A DNA stretch of 64,000 nucleotides from Gammaproteobacteria bacterium 53_120_T64 (lineage in GTDB: Bacteria; Pseudomonadota; Gammaproteobacteria; Pseudomonadales; Porticoccaceae). Below are positions 28,754 through 37,050 of the stretch, in pieces. The stretch lies in contig MAAT01000005.1 of the NCBI GenBank assembly GCA_002162815.1, positions 62,001 through 126,000 of the forward strand, read 5' to 3'. How positions within the stretch are numbered: the first letter of the stretch is position 1; the number at the start of each line of letters is the position of its first letter. A program made the position numbers and the translations under genes. The notes under the pieces are model-generated. The model searched no databases. It had not been told where the DNA came from and saw nothing but the letters and a program-made list of their open reading frames with translations.

Positions 28754-30874
28754 TTAAAGGCTGTAGCGAATTTCTCCGAATATACGCCTACGCGCTAGGG
28801 GTAGATCATTACTAATGGCGGGTGCTGGCTGACCGTTGGGGCTAGGTTCTCGGGCGTCACTGTTAAAAAGGTTTTTAGTGATCAGTGCCAGTTCTAATTG
28901 ATCCGTCAAAAAGGACTTGCGAATGTTAAAGTCGACAGTGGTGTAATCATTAATGTTCGCGCGAGAGTCATCAAATACACGGTTCCTGTCCATCACGCGG
29001 TTGGCCTGTAGGCTTATATTCCAGCCACTCGGCAGAGCGGTGTTGGCGCGGATATAAAGTTGCTGCTCCGGTGCATTGGCCGCGTCGGCCTGATTGAGCT
29101 CATCCTCCGATTTTTGCCAGGAATAATTACTTAATATTGAAAAGTAATTATTGACTTTCCATCTAGCTTCTAACTCAATCCCGTGGCCCTTCTGCTCTCC
29201 CACATTCTGTGCTGTGCGGGTACCGCTGCTGTCAATATTAGGGGTAAACTGAATGATATCCTTCCAATAATACTGGAACAGGTTTAGATCGAGAGTCAGG
29301 TCATAAGTCGGTTTATAGTTAAAAGCCAGCTCGTAACTTTTTAGGGTTTCTGGCTTGAGGTCGGGGTTGCCAAGAAAGAGTGGATTGGCTTGTTCTCCGG
29401 CCTCGCCAAATGATGGGGCTCTAAACGATTCTCCGTACAAGGCTTTTACTGTTAAGTTGTGCCGCGCGGACCAAACAAGTGCAACACGGGGATTGGTGGT
29501 GTCGCCGAAGTTGGAGTAGTGGTCAAAACGCAGACCCGTTGTCAGTTCCCAATCGTCTGCTAGGTGCCAGACATCCTGGATAAATACATGGCTATTTTCA
29601 CGTTCGTCTTCATTGAGGAAGGCAGAAGGTGTGCCGGACACGTTGACGAGTGGGCTACCGGGAGGTATAGCTAAACCGGTAGTGGGGTTAGTACCGAAGT
29701 TCTTTTCTTCCTTTACTTTATAGATATCACCATAATAATAACCGATACCCGCCATTAACTCGTGTCGAGTAAGGCCGCGGAAGGTGGCGCTAAGGTTGGT
29801 GCGGTAATGGCGCTCGTAGACCTCTGGGTTACCTATAACGCCCTCAGGGAAGGGGTATGGATTAAAAGGGGAGCCAGTTGATCCCTGCGGGAAAATCCGC
29901 AAATCGTCATCGACTTCCTGGCTGGTCTGCAGGTAACTAGCTGTTGCTTTAATGCCAATATTTTTAGTGAATTGGTTATTGTTGTAGTTCAGGTCGGCAT
30001 TATAGCGTTTACTGGCTACTTGGCCCTTGGGGTCTAGTGCTTGAGCAATGCCTGCACCGAGGCCTCCGGCGTTTCTGATTTGAGAACCGGCACGAAAAGT
30101 CAATTTATTGAAGGTCAGTTCTAGCCTGGCATCGATGGCCTCACCTTCTCTGTTGATGCTGCCGGGTGCTAGAGATGCACTAGTTCCGCTAAGGCGGTCT
30201 AGAAGTGATTGGGCATCACTGGTGATTTTTTCACTATTACCATCGGTTTTACGACCTTCAATAATTGCCATGTAGCCGAGTCCGTCGACTGACCCTGCAG
30301 TTTGCAACCAATAATTTTTACTGTTTGATGTACCGTAACGAAGTCCGACTGACGTGCCGGAAATTTCCGATGAGGTTTTCGTGATGATATTAATCACGCC
30401 TGCGAAAGCATCAGCGCCGTAAATTGCCGATCCAGGGCCGCGAATGATTTCAATGCGGGATATTGCTTCGACAGGCATCCCGCCCCAGGCTAAATTTCGG
30501 TCGCCATGGAAAAGATTGGTGAGAGGAATGCCGTTAATTAACATCAGTACTTGAGGGTTTGTGGCGGTATGAATACCTCGGAAGCTGTAGATTGGGCTAT
30601 AACCAACATTGTTTGAAACGTGTAGGCCGGGCACTGTTCCAAGTATTTCATCGATATCTGTTGCGGCTATTTGCATGATCTCTTTTGCTGTAATAACGGA
30701 TGCAACGGCAGGTGCTTTAGACAAAGGCTGGACTATACCTGTGGCAATACTAATGAACTCTTCGTCGCCAAAAAAATGCGCAAGCTCATCTTCATCTTCA
30801 TCTTGACCCGAGGCGATGAGGGGGGGTAGTAGGGCCAGTAAGAGAAAAAATTGTGCGTGTCGCTTGAAAAACAT
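28754..30874 (-). CDS. TonB-dependent outer-membrane receptor
   Basis: A 706-residue receptor. The signal peptide is at about 1-23 (FFLLLALLPPLIASG), followed by an acidic Asp/Glu-rich segment and a TonB-box-like FISIATG. The plug domain has SVITAKEIMQIAATDIDEIL, GLHVSNNVGYSPIYSFRGI, MLINGIPLTNLFHGD and the plug signature RIEIIRGPGSAIYGADAFAG. The C-terminal barrel has KALYGESFRAPSFGEAG and NPDLKPETLKSYELAF. The substrate cannot be read from sequence. It begins three bases after the stop codon start of the upstream citrate-synthase-like gene region (two-base gap), so co-transcription is very likely. Confidence 0.93.
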   Translation of the reverse strand: MFFKRHAQFFLLLALLPPLIASGQDEDEDELAHFFGDEEFISIATGIVQPLSKAPAVASVITAKEIMQIAATDIDEILGTVPGLHVSNNVGYSPIYSFRGIHTATNPQVLMLINGIPLTNLFHGDRNLAWGGMPVEAISRIEIIRGPGSAIYGADAFAGVINIITKTSSEISGTSVGLRYGTSNSKNYWLQTAGSVDGLGYMAIIEGRKTDGNSEKITSDAQSLLDRLSGTSASLAPGSINREGEAIDARLELTFNKLTFRAGSQIRNAGGLGAGIAQALDPKGQVASKRYNADLNYNNNQFTKNIGIKATASYLQTSQEVDDDLRIFPQGSTGSPFNPYPFPEGVIGNPEVYERHYRTNLSATFRGLTRHELMAGIGYYYGDIYKVKEEKNFGTNPTTGLAIPPGSPLVNVSGTPSAFLNEDERENSHVFIQDVWHLADDWELTTGLRFDHYSNFGDTTNPRVALVWSARHNLTVKALYGESFRAPSFGEAGEQANPLFLGNPDLKPETLKSYELAFNYKPTYDLTLDLNLFQYYWKDIIQFTPNIDSSGTRTAQNVGEQKGHGIELEARWKVNNYFSILSNYSWQKSEDELNQADAANAPEQQLYIRANTALPSGWNISLQANRVMDRNRVFDDSRANINDYTTVDFNIRKSFLTDQLELALITKNLFNSDAREPSPNGQPAPAISNDLPLARRRIFGEIRYSL

Positions 30875-30876
30875 AA

Positions 30877-31707
30877 TTAGTTAATCCAGGTTCTGCTGGG
30901 GGAGGAGATGGAATTAATGCGTTTAACACTGAGGGGGAAAAACATACCTTCAGGTTTGTTTTTGGCATCCACGTGACAGGGGAGTATTCCGCCAATAAAT
31001 GCCAGTGTGCTGGTGTAGTAGTAATCATCAACAGATACCCCGAGGTCTGCCGCAGTCGCAGCATTTATCGCGGCAATATTCATACGGTATTTATAGCGAG
31101 AGCCCTTTAAATATTCTTCAATTTCAAAGGCAAGTTGAAGATACTTTCCGCCATCCGCGTCAATTTCAGCCAGAAAGTGTAAAGCGGGAGCTATCCGCTC
31201 ATCGATACTGGTTAAAGGCCGACCATAACCACTGACACAGCGCCGCGCTTTTAATTCATGCTTGACGATGGACTCTATCGTTAAGCCGGCACGCTTTTTT
31301 GCTGAGGCGCGATAGAGGAAGTCAAGAGCACCTTTGATGGGTTTTAATCCGTAAATACTTGCTTCTGATGCCGCTATTCCTGCCGAAAGTGCTAGCGCGC
31401 CGGTCGATCGAGCCGTACCCGCAAGCGCGGCGATACGGTTGTTCCAAAGCCGTGGGTCGGGATAGCTAGTACTTAACAGGGACAAGCCTTCGATGAGCTT
31501 TGCGAATTTAGGGTTGTGCTCGCCAGTGACGGCGTAGACGATAAATTCCATCCAGCTGTAATTGTTCAGTTCGGTAAATATATTTTTACCGCGCAGTACA
31601 GCGCGCTCACCGGGAATCCATGCGCCCATTGCGGTTTGCCAATTGTCTTCAAAAGCCTTGAGACGCTCCGGGCCCGTGGCGTTCTTTCGTTCTTTCTCAA
31701 TCATCAT
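30877..31707 (-). CDS. citrate-synthase-fold protein B (citryl-CoA-lyase-like), catalytic residues not recognisable
   Basis: A 276-residue protein with the outline of short citrate-synthase/citryl-CoA-lyase proteins: an N-terminal VLRGKNIFTELNNYSWMEFI, a helical core with LWNNRIAALAGTARSTGAL, and a C-terminal region around SGYGRPLTSIDERIAP and MNIAAINAATAADLGV. Compared with citrate synthase, the HGGA histidine region reads LKPIKGAL, the GFGH histidine reads GYGR, and the NVDxxSG aspartate region reads MNIAAINA, so none of the three catalytic residues is evident. The start overlaps the preceding paralogue by 11 bases. A heteromer with that protein is plausible. Function unknown. Confidence 0.75.
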   Translation of the reverse strand: MMIEKERKNATGPERLKAFEDNWQTAMGAWIPGERAVLRGKNIFTELNNYSWMEFIVYAVTGEHNPKFAKLIEGLSLLSTSYPDPRLWNNRIAALAGTARSTGALALSAGIAASEASIYGLKPIKGALDFLYRASAKKRAGLTIESIVKHELKARRCVSGYGRPLTSIDERIAPALHFLAEIDADGGKYLQLAFEIEEYLKGSRYKYRMNIAAINAATAADLGVSVDDYYYTSTLAFIGGILPCHVDAKNKPEGMFFPLSVKRINSISSPSRTWIN

Positions 31708-32527
31708 TACTACTCGGGCCTGGGTCGTTCGTCAGGGTAAGCTTGTCACCGAAAAAGGGGTAGCGACTCCATCCCATTTTTTCTTGCTCTAGGGCGTGAG
31801 CAGCTGCACCGGGCAGCCTCAGCATGAGGAACAGAATTTCCGCCTGCTCTGGATCAAAGCCGAGAGCAAACAACGTGGCTGCTGCGACACCTGAAAATGC
31901 CAGCGGTGAGTCGGTGTGGCGCTCCAATGTTGGGCGATGGCTTTGTAGCCAAACGAGGGGCGCGCTGTGTTCTATGGCGATGAGATGGTCGAGTAGTTGC
32001 TTCACGGGTGTCGGGCAACTCGCGCCGTTGGGATCGAAGCCGGGTGTGTGTTCCATCTCGGGCCAGACATCTGTGTGCTCTTCGTGGGGTGGATTGGCGA
32101 TGATTTTGAGCCACTTGTCGAGATCCATACCGCATTGCTGCCAATATTGCATGGCGGTAAAGACTTCGCGAGCGCCGCCTAGGTTGCCGGCACCGATAGA
32201 TAGAGCGGCGATTAAGGCCGAGGCTCGGGTAGAACCACCGACACCGGCATTCATCGCGCCACGTACGCTATGGTCGCGGGGGCCGGGGTTGGCGAGAGCA
32301 ACCGCTAGGCTTTCCAGCATGCGGGCTTGTTCTTTGCGGGGCGGGTTGAGTTTGAAGAGTAGCCATAGGTACTCGATAAGGCTGGCTTTTCCGAGTAGGT
32401 CACCGTAAACATCGTAGCCAGCACAGTAGCTCGCCGCTGCGGCATAGGGATTGTCAGGCTCGGCTTCTTCGCGCCATATTTTAGTGGTGATTTGTTCTAA
32501 GGGTTTATCGTTATTATTCATGGTCAT
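31697..32527 (-). CDS. citrate-synthase-fold protein A (citryl-CoA-lyase-like), catalytic residues not recognisable
   Basis: A 276-residue paralogue-like partner of the next gene. Recognisable segments are KIWREEAEPDNPYAAAASYC, GYDVYGDLLGKASLIEYLWL, ALANPGPRDHSVRGAM, IGAGNLGGAREVFTAM and, near the C-terminus, SPLAFSGVAAATLFALGFD with LPGAAAHALEQEKMGW. The pattern fits the citrate-synthase superfamily, but the LHGGA histidine site reads NLGGA and the NVDxxSG aspartate site reads SPLAFSG. It overlaps the ThDP-enzyme gene end by 14 bases. Together with the downstream gene it could form a two-subunit enzyme or CoA-ester-binding complex. Function unknown. Confidence 0.78.
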   Translation of the reverse strand: MTMNNNDKPLEQITTKIWREEAEPDNPYAAAASYCAGYDVYGDLLGKASLIEYLWLLFKLNPPRKEQARMLESLAVALANPGPRDHSVRGAMNAGVGGSTRASALIAALSIGAGNLGGAREVFTAMQYWQQCGMDLDKWLKIIANPPHEEHTDVWPEMEHTPGFDPNGASCPTPVKQLLDHLIAIEHSAPLVWLQSHRPTLERHTDSPLAFSGVAAATLFALGFDPEQAEILFLMLRLPGAAAHALEQEKMGWSRYPFFGDKLTLTNDPGPSSNDD

Positions 32528-34313
32528 CTTTCAGTGTTTTGATTCTGAGATCGAAAGGCGGAACTTCATCCTTATCAATACGCACATCAAGCAGTGTCGG
32601 CCCTTGTTTCTTGAAAAAATCCAGGCAATTAAGCCGCAGTAAATCTTCGGCGGAATAGATGATATGGCCTTCCACCCCCATGGCTTGGGCGAATGCCGCG
32701 AAGTTGGTGGGAGGTAGGTTGGCTGCTATGGCTTCGCCACCAGTCATACGTTGGCCGTGCTTGACCATGCCATAAGCGCTGTCGTTGAGTATCACGAAGA
32801 CGACGGGTAGCTGTTCTGCCACCGCGACAGTGATCTCTTGGCCGCTCATGAGTAGGCTGCCATCGCCGGTAATACAAACCACTGGCGTGTCGCGACGAGC
32901 GAGGGCGGTGCCAATGGCGCTACCAATGGCCCAGCCCATGGACGCGAAATTTAGCGACGCGCGAAACAGGCCGCCTTTGGCGTCTCTGCGCCCGCAGAGC
33001 CGACGATCATGAGGGTGTAAATAATGTGTTGCCCATGAAAAGCTGGCCCCGGCATCTGCTAAATAATGTGTATTGGCGGGGAAGACATTGGGTAGTTCTC
33101 GCATTAGGCGCTGGGGTTTGATGGGGGTCGCGTCGGAGCGATATTTCTCTTCATCATTCAGGGTGAATTGCTTAATTTCGTCGCGTTTTACCTTGCTGTT
33201 GCCGGCATCTACGCCATCGCTTGTATTTAGTATCAAGGGCTGGCTAAAGCCATGTTTATCAAAGCGTTTGAGAAGGGACTCAAAAATGGTTTCAAGGCGG
33301 CCCCTAACATGAAGCGCTGCCATGGGTAATTTGGTCAGATTGGACTCACTGGCTTCAATATCGATGATGCGTTGCGGGTGCTCTTGTGGTTTCCAGCCTT
33401 GGCTTGCCCATTCGCTGAATTGAGCGCCGATAATGAAAATGCTATCGATAGTGGGGTCGGTGAGTAAAGCTTGCGCACCTTGGTGTCCGGAAAACCCGAT
33501 GACACCTCTGAAGAGTGGGTGGTAGGGGCTGATTAGGCCCTTGCCGTGGGGTGTTGCAACCATTTTGGCATTGAGGCCTAAGGCTAGGCTGAGGATGAGT
33601 CCAATGGCCTCGCTGGCGTCATCGCCAATGACAAACAGCGGGTTTTTGGCTTGTTTGAGTGCGCTGTACAGGCGCCCCACTGCGTCGCTATCAAATAAGC
33701 TCGGTTTGCGCAGTAAATCGGGAAGGTCGACCGTGGGCGTCGCGTTTGCGGAGGTTGTGCGCATTAGATCAATGGGAATACTCAAGTGCACTGGGCCCAT
33801 GGGTGCGGCGAAGGCGGTTGTAATGGCTGTCACCAGCTTGCGCTCGAACTGATCGGGGTGGGATACCAGCGTGCTATAACGGCAGCAGTAACGAAACAGC
33901 TCAACGGTGTTAACGCCGGTGCACGATGATTCTTGGAGGCTGCCGCTGCCAAAACTTGAAAGTGCGGTTTGAGCGGTTATAACCAGTAGGGGAATATTGT
34001 TTTCGTAGGCCGAAGCGACCCCGGTCAGTAAATTGGTTGCTCCCGGCCCGGTCGTTGAGCAGCACACGCCCAGCTTACCGGAATTGCGCCAGTAACCGTC
34101 GGCCATAAAGGCGGCACCTGTTTCGTGGCGAGCGGTAATGGCGCGGGGTCCGCCACGCCGCTCGCTGCGGGCCAGGGCGTTGTAAAAGGGCTCAATCGCA
34201 CCGCCGGGAATGCCAAAAACGTATTCCACGCCCAGTTGCTCTAGGTAGCTGAGTAGTAAATCTCCATATTCGTGTGGTGCAGTTCCCTCTGCCTGTACTT
34301 CATAGGCAGGCAT
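32514..34313 (-). CDS. ThDP-dependent enzyme of the acetolactate synthase family
   Basis: A 599-residue three-domain enzyme. The N-terminal pyrimidine domain has VEYVFGIPGGAIEPFYNAL and the activating glutamate in ARHETGAAFMADGY, then CCSTTGPGATNLLTGV. The middle domain includes FVIGDDASEAIGL. The C-terminal cofactor domain carries the ThDP/Mg motif GDGSLLMSGQEITVA with LNDSAYGMVKHGQ. All cofactor residues appear intact, so it should be active on a 2-oxo acid. Acetolactate synthase is unlikely as the role: no regulatory-subunit or ilvC gene is near, and the partners are citrate-synthase-like genes. It is the first gene of the six-gene minus-strand cluster. Confidence 0.85.
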   Translation of the reverse strand: MPAYEVQAEGTAPHEYGDLLLSYLEQLGVEYVFGIPGGAIEPFYNALARSERRGGPRAITARHETGAAFMADGYWRNSGKLGVCCSTTGPGATNLLTGVASAYENNIPLLVITAQTALSSFGSGSLQESSCTGVNTVELFRYCCRYSTLVSHPDQFERKLVTAITTAFAAPMGPVHLSIPIDLMRTTSANATPTVDLPDLLRKPSLFDSDAVGRLYSALKQAKNPLFVIGDDASEAIGLILSLALGLNAKMVATPHGKGLISPYHPLFRGVIGFSGHQGAQALLTDPTIDSIFIIGAQFSEWASQGWKPQEHPQRIIDIEASESNLTKLPMAALHVRGRLETIFESLLKRFDKHGFSQPLILNTSDGVDAGNSKVKRDEIKQFTLNDEEKYRSDATPIKPQRLMRELPNVFPANTHYLADAGASFSWATHYLHPHDRRLCGRRDAKGGLFRASLNFASMGWAIGSAIGTALARRDTPVVCITGDGSLLMSGQEITVAVAEQLPVVFVILNDSAYGMVKHGQRMTGGEAIAANLPPTNFAAFAQAMGVEGHIIYSAEDLLRLNCLDFFKKQGPTLLDVRIDKDEVPPFDLRIKTLKDDHE

Positions 34314-34364
34314 AATTTTAAATCCTTATAAAATCAGTTAGTTAAAAGTAAGACTTAAAGCCGA

Positions 34365-34370
34365 ATTATA
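34365..34370 (-). promoter_or_regulatory. candidate -10 element for the ThDP-enzyme cluster
   Basis: On the minus strand the sequence reads TATAAT, a perfect sigma-70 -10 box, about 52 bases upstream of the ThDP-enzyme start codon. A TTAACA sequence upstream (34390 to 34385) resembles a -35 box, but the 14-base spacer is too short, so the promoter may need an activator or the match may be chance. Confidence 0.35.
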
Positions 34371-34509
34371 GTATCGACTGTGGTTGTTAAATAGCAACAC
34401 CAATAACGTGACGCATTCGGTAGAATGGCTGCTTTTAAGCCTGCCTGCGGCGTGTGAATACCGGGGCTCAGATGCGCGAGCATGAATACTGAACTACGTA
34501 GAGGAAGAA

Positions 34510-35838
34510 ATGATGACAGGGCCCGATATAAATTTAGAAAATTGGTGGCAACCCTTTACCAACGTCAGGGGTTTTCGCGCCAATCCACGTCTTATTGAAC
34601 GCGCCGAAGGTTGCTTTCTGTACACCGCCGACGGCCGCGATGTACTGGATATCACCGCTGGGTTGTGGTGTGCGAATCTCGGTCACAGTCGTAAAGAAGT
34701 GGCCGATGCGGTGCATAAGCAATTGATGGCGATGGATTTTTGCCCGCCCTTCCAGTTTGGCTCGCCGGTCACCTTTCGCTTTGCTGAGAAGCTGGTGGAG
34801 CACGCCCCGAAGGCCTTGAACCGAGTGTTCTTCACCAACTCAGGCTCTGAGTCGGTCGAGACGGCGATGAAAATTGCCCACCGCTATCAATTGGCCCGGG
34901 GTAAGGCTAGCAAGACCCGCTTTATCTCCCGCGAGCGGGGCTACCACGGGGTGAATGTCGGGAGTACCTCCCTGCAGGGCATACCGAATAACCGCAAGGG
35001 CTTCCCGACGCTCGAAAATGTCGATTTTCTACCCGATCTATTGGACATTCCGAATAACGCCTTTAGTCGTGGTTTGCCCGAGAAAGGCGTTGAAAAGCTC
35101 GATGCCTTGGAGAAAGTTATCGCCACGCGCGGCGCTGAAAATATCTGCGCGCTGATTATCGAACCCATTGTCGGTGCCGGTGGCATGGTGCCGCCGCCGA
35201 AGGGCTATCTCGAACGCGCTCGCCAAATTTGTGACGACAATGACATTTTGTTGATTTTTGATGAGGTGGTGACGGGCTACGGCCGCACTGGCTCGGCCTT
35301 TGCCGCCGTAGAATTTGGTGTTACCCCCGATCTGATGACCACCGCTAAGGCCATTAATGGTGGCACGGTGCCGATGGGCGGTGTGTTTATTAAAGAGGAA
35401 ATCCAGCAGACGATTTTTGATGCGGCACCGGGCGGTATGCCGGAAATTTTCCACGGCAACACCTATGCGGGTGCGCCAGTGGGGGCGGCGGCAGGGCTCG
35501 CGGCCTTTGAGATTTACGAGCGAGAAGGCCTGCTGACACGAGCCGCTGGCCCTATCGGGCAATATTGGGAAGACGCCCTGCACAGCCTGCGCGATATCCC
35601 CCATATTATTGATATCCGCAATTATGGCCTACTGGGTGCGATTACTTTTGCTGCGGATGCCGCAAAATACCCAACGGGCGTCGGTGTACCGGTGCACAAT
35701 AAGTGCTTTGAAAACGGTTTGTTGTGCCGCGCCGTGGCCGACAATATGGTGATGTCCCCGCCCCTGACGATCAGTGAGGCGGAGATTGATCTGTTTATCG
35801 AGCGCCTGCGCCTATCGATTAAGGATGTGCTGGGCTAG
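34510..35838 (+). CDS. class III (omega) aminotransferase, beta-alanine--pyruvate type
   Basis: A 442-residue PLP enzyme. Features are WQPFTNVRGFRANPRLI near the N-terminus, VFFTNSGSESVETAMKIA (phosphate cup), LIIEPIVGAGGMVPPPKGYL, LLIFDEVVTGYGRTGSAFA, and PLP lysine 280 in TTAKAINGG. The N-terminal pattern fits omega-amino acid:pyruvate aminotransferases. The exact amine donor cannot be told. GAGGAAGAA precedes two adjacent ATGs (34510 and 34513). It is divergent from the ThDP-enzyme gene and convergent with the E2 gene, so it stands alone as a transcription unit. Confidence 0.9.
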   Translation: MMTGPDINLENWWQPFTNVRGFRANPRLIERAEGCFLYTADGRDVLDITAGLWCANLGHSRKEVADAVHKQLMAMDFCPPFQFGSPVTFRFAEKLVEHAPKALNRVFFTNSGSESVETAMKIAHRYQLARGKASKTRFISRERGYHGVNVGSTSLQGIPNNRKGFPTLENVDFLPDLLDIPNNAFSRGLPEKGVEKLDALEKVIATRGAENICALIIEPIVGAGGMVPPPKGYLERARQICDDNDILLIFDEVVTGYGRTGSAFAAVEFGVTPDLMTTAKAINGGTVPMGGVFIKEEIQQTIFDAAPGGMPEIFHGNTYAGAPVGAAAGLAAFEIYEREGLLTRAAGPIGQYWEDALHSLRDIPHIIDIRNYGLLGAITFAADAAKYPTGVGVPVHNKCFENGLLCRAVADNMVMSPPLTISEAEIDLFIERLRLSIKDVLG

Positions 35839-35864
35839 CCGTGTTTTACCTTCAGGGGCGGGGC

Positions 35865-36992
35865 TTATTCCGGCCCTGAAGTTCGGCTTTCAAGGCTGAT
35901 TTTTAAGGCGGCGATAAAACGTGCGGCCTCGCCGCCGGTGATCAGGCGGTGATCAAAACTCAGTGACAGGGGCATGACCGCGACGACCTTTGGCTTACCC
36001 TTGACGACGCAGACCTCGTCGCGGATCACCCCGGCGGCGAGAATGGCGACCGTCGGTAGCACGATCACCGGATTGGCATAGCGTCCGGCAATGGTGCCGA
36101 AATTACTCAATGTGATGGTCGGTTTCTGCATTTCACTGGCGGGAATACGGCGCTTTAAGGCGTCCTTTTTTAAGCGCTCCAAACCGCTACGCAGGTCTTC
36201 ATCGCTGCGCTTGGCGACATCGCGCAGCACCGGTACAAATAGGCCGCCGGGGGTATCGACAGCCATGCCGATGTCAATGGTTGCGAGGCTGCGATAGGTC
36301 ATTGCCTCGGCGTCGAACCAGCTATTGAGCAGTGGTTCGGCTTGGCAGCCGGCAACGATGGCGTGCAATAAGCGCAGCGACGGGTCTTCCCCTTTGCCCC
36401 AGTTGCCGAGTTGTGCATCGTCGTTAATGGTCACCGCTACGACTTGGGCGTGGGACTGGGACATGGTTCGCGACATAAAACGCCGCACCCCTTTGAGGGG
36501 CGTCGATGGGCCTTTTTCACTGTCGAGCCGGGCCACCCTTTCGACATCTTCGGTTTTAATTAAGCCTTGCTGGCCGCTACCACTGACCTTGCTGATATCG
36601 ACCTTTAAGCGCTCGGCGAGGGCGCGAATGGCCGGTGTGGCACGGATGGCTTGTTGACGGCGGGGTATTCCGGGTGAGCCAATAATAAAGTGCTCATCGA
36701 CGTCTGGTTGGGGGCTTGCCGTTTGCAGTTCGCCGACCACGGTGGCGTTATCGGCTTCGTCGCTGACAAACTCTAGTAAGGGCTCTCCGAGATGGACAAT
36801 ATCGCCGCTTTGGCCAAAGGTGGCGGCTATCACCCCGGCTTGGGGGGAGGGGATTTCGACCACGGCCTTGGCGGTCTCTACCGTCACCAGGAGCTGGTCG
36901 ATGTTGACCGTATCGCCGGCGCTGACATTCCACTCGATAATTTCGGCCTCCTGTAAACCCTCGCCGAGGTCGGGAAGCTTAAAGAATTTCAT
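35865..36992 (-). CDS. 2-oxoacid dehydrogenase E2 (dihydrolipoamide acyltransferase)
   Basis: A 375-residue E2 with one lipoyl domain (residues 1-80, lipoyl lysine 42 in VETAKAVVEIP), a peripheral-subunit-binding domain (RATPAIRALAERLKVDISKV), and a catalytic acyltransferase domain ending with LSFDHRLITGGEAARF, where the DHR histidine is the active-site base. It transfers acyl groups to CoA. The gene ends the leucine-dehydrogenase, E1 alpha, E1 beta, E2 group, 58 bases after E1 beta. That company favours branched-chain oxo-acids as substrate (BkdB-like), but a pyruvate or acetoin complex cannot be excluded. Confidence 0.9.
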   Translation of the reverse strand: MKFFKLPDLGEGLQEAEIIEWNVSAGDTVNIDQLLVTVETAKAVVEIPSPQAGVIAATFGQSGDIVHLGEPLLEFVSDEADNATVVGELQTASPQPDVDEHFIIGSPGIPRRQQAIRATPAIRALAERLKVDISKVSGSGQQGLIKTEDVERVARLDSEKGPSTPLKGVRRFMSRTMSQSHAQVVAVTINDDAQLGNWGKGEDPSLRLLHAIVAGCQAEPLLNSWFDAEAMTYRSLATIDIGMAVDTPGGLFVPVLRDVAKRSDEDLRSGLERLKKDALKRRIPASEMQKPTITLSNFGTIAGRYANPVIVLPTVAILAAGVIRDEVCVVKGKPKVVAVMPLSLSFDHRLITGGEAARFIAALKISLESRTSGPE

Positions 36993-37050
36993 GATTCATC
37001 CTTGCGTTATTTTTAGGGGGCAGAGGTTTAGGTGGATGTAGAAAACGCCT

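Noticed and set aside
31824-32408. 194-codon open frame antisense to citrate-synthase-like protein A
   Set aside because: Low-complexity Ser/Arg/Ala shadow; the minus-strand gene has family motifs.
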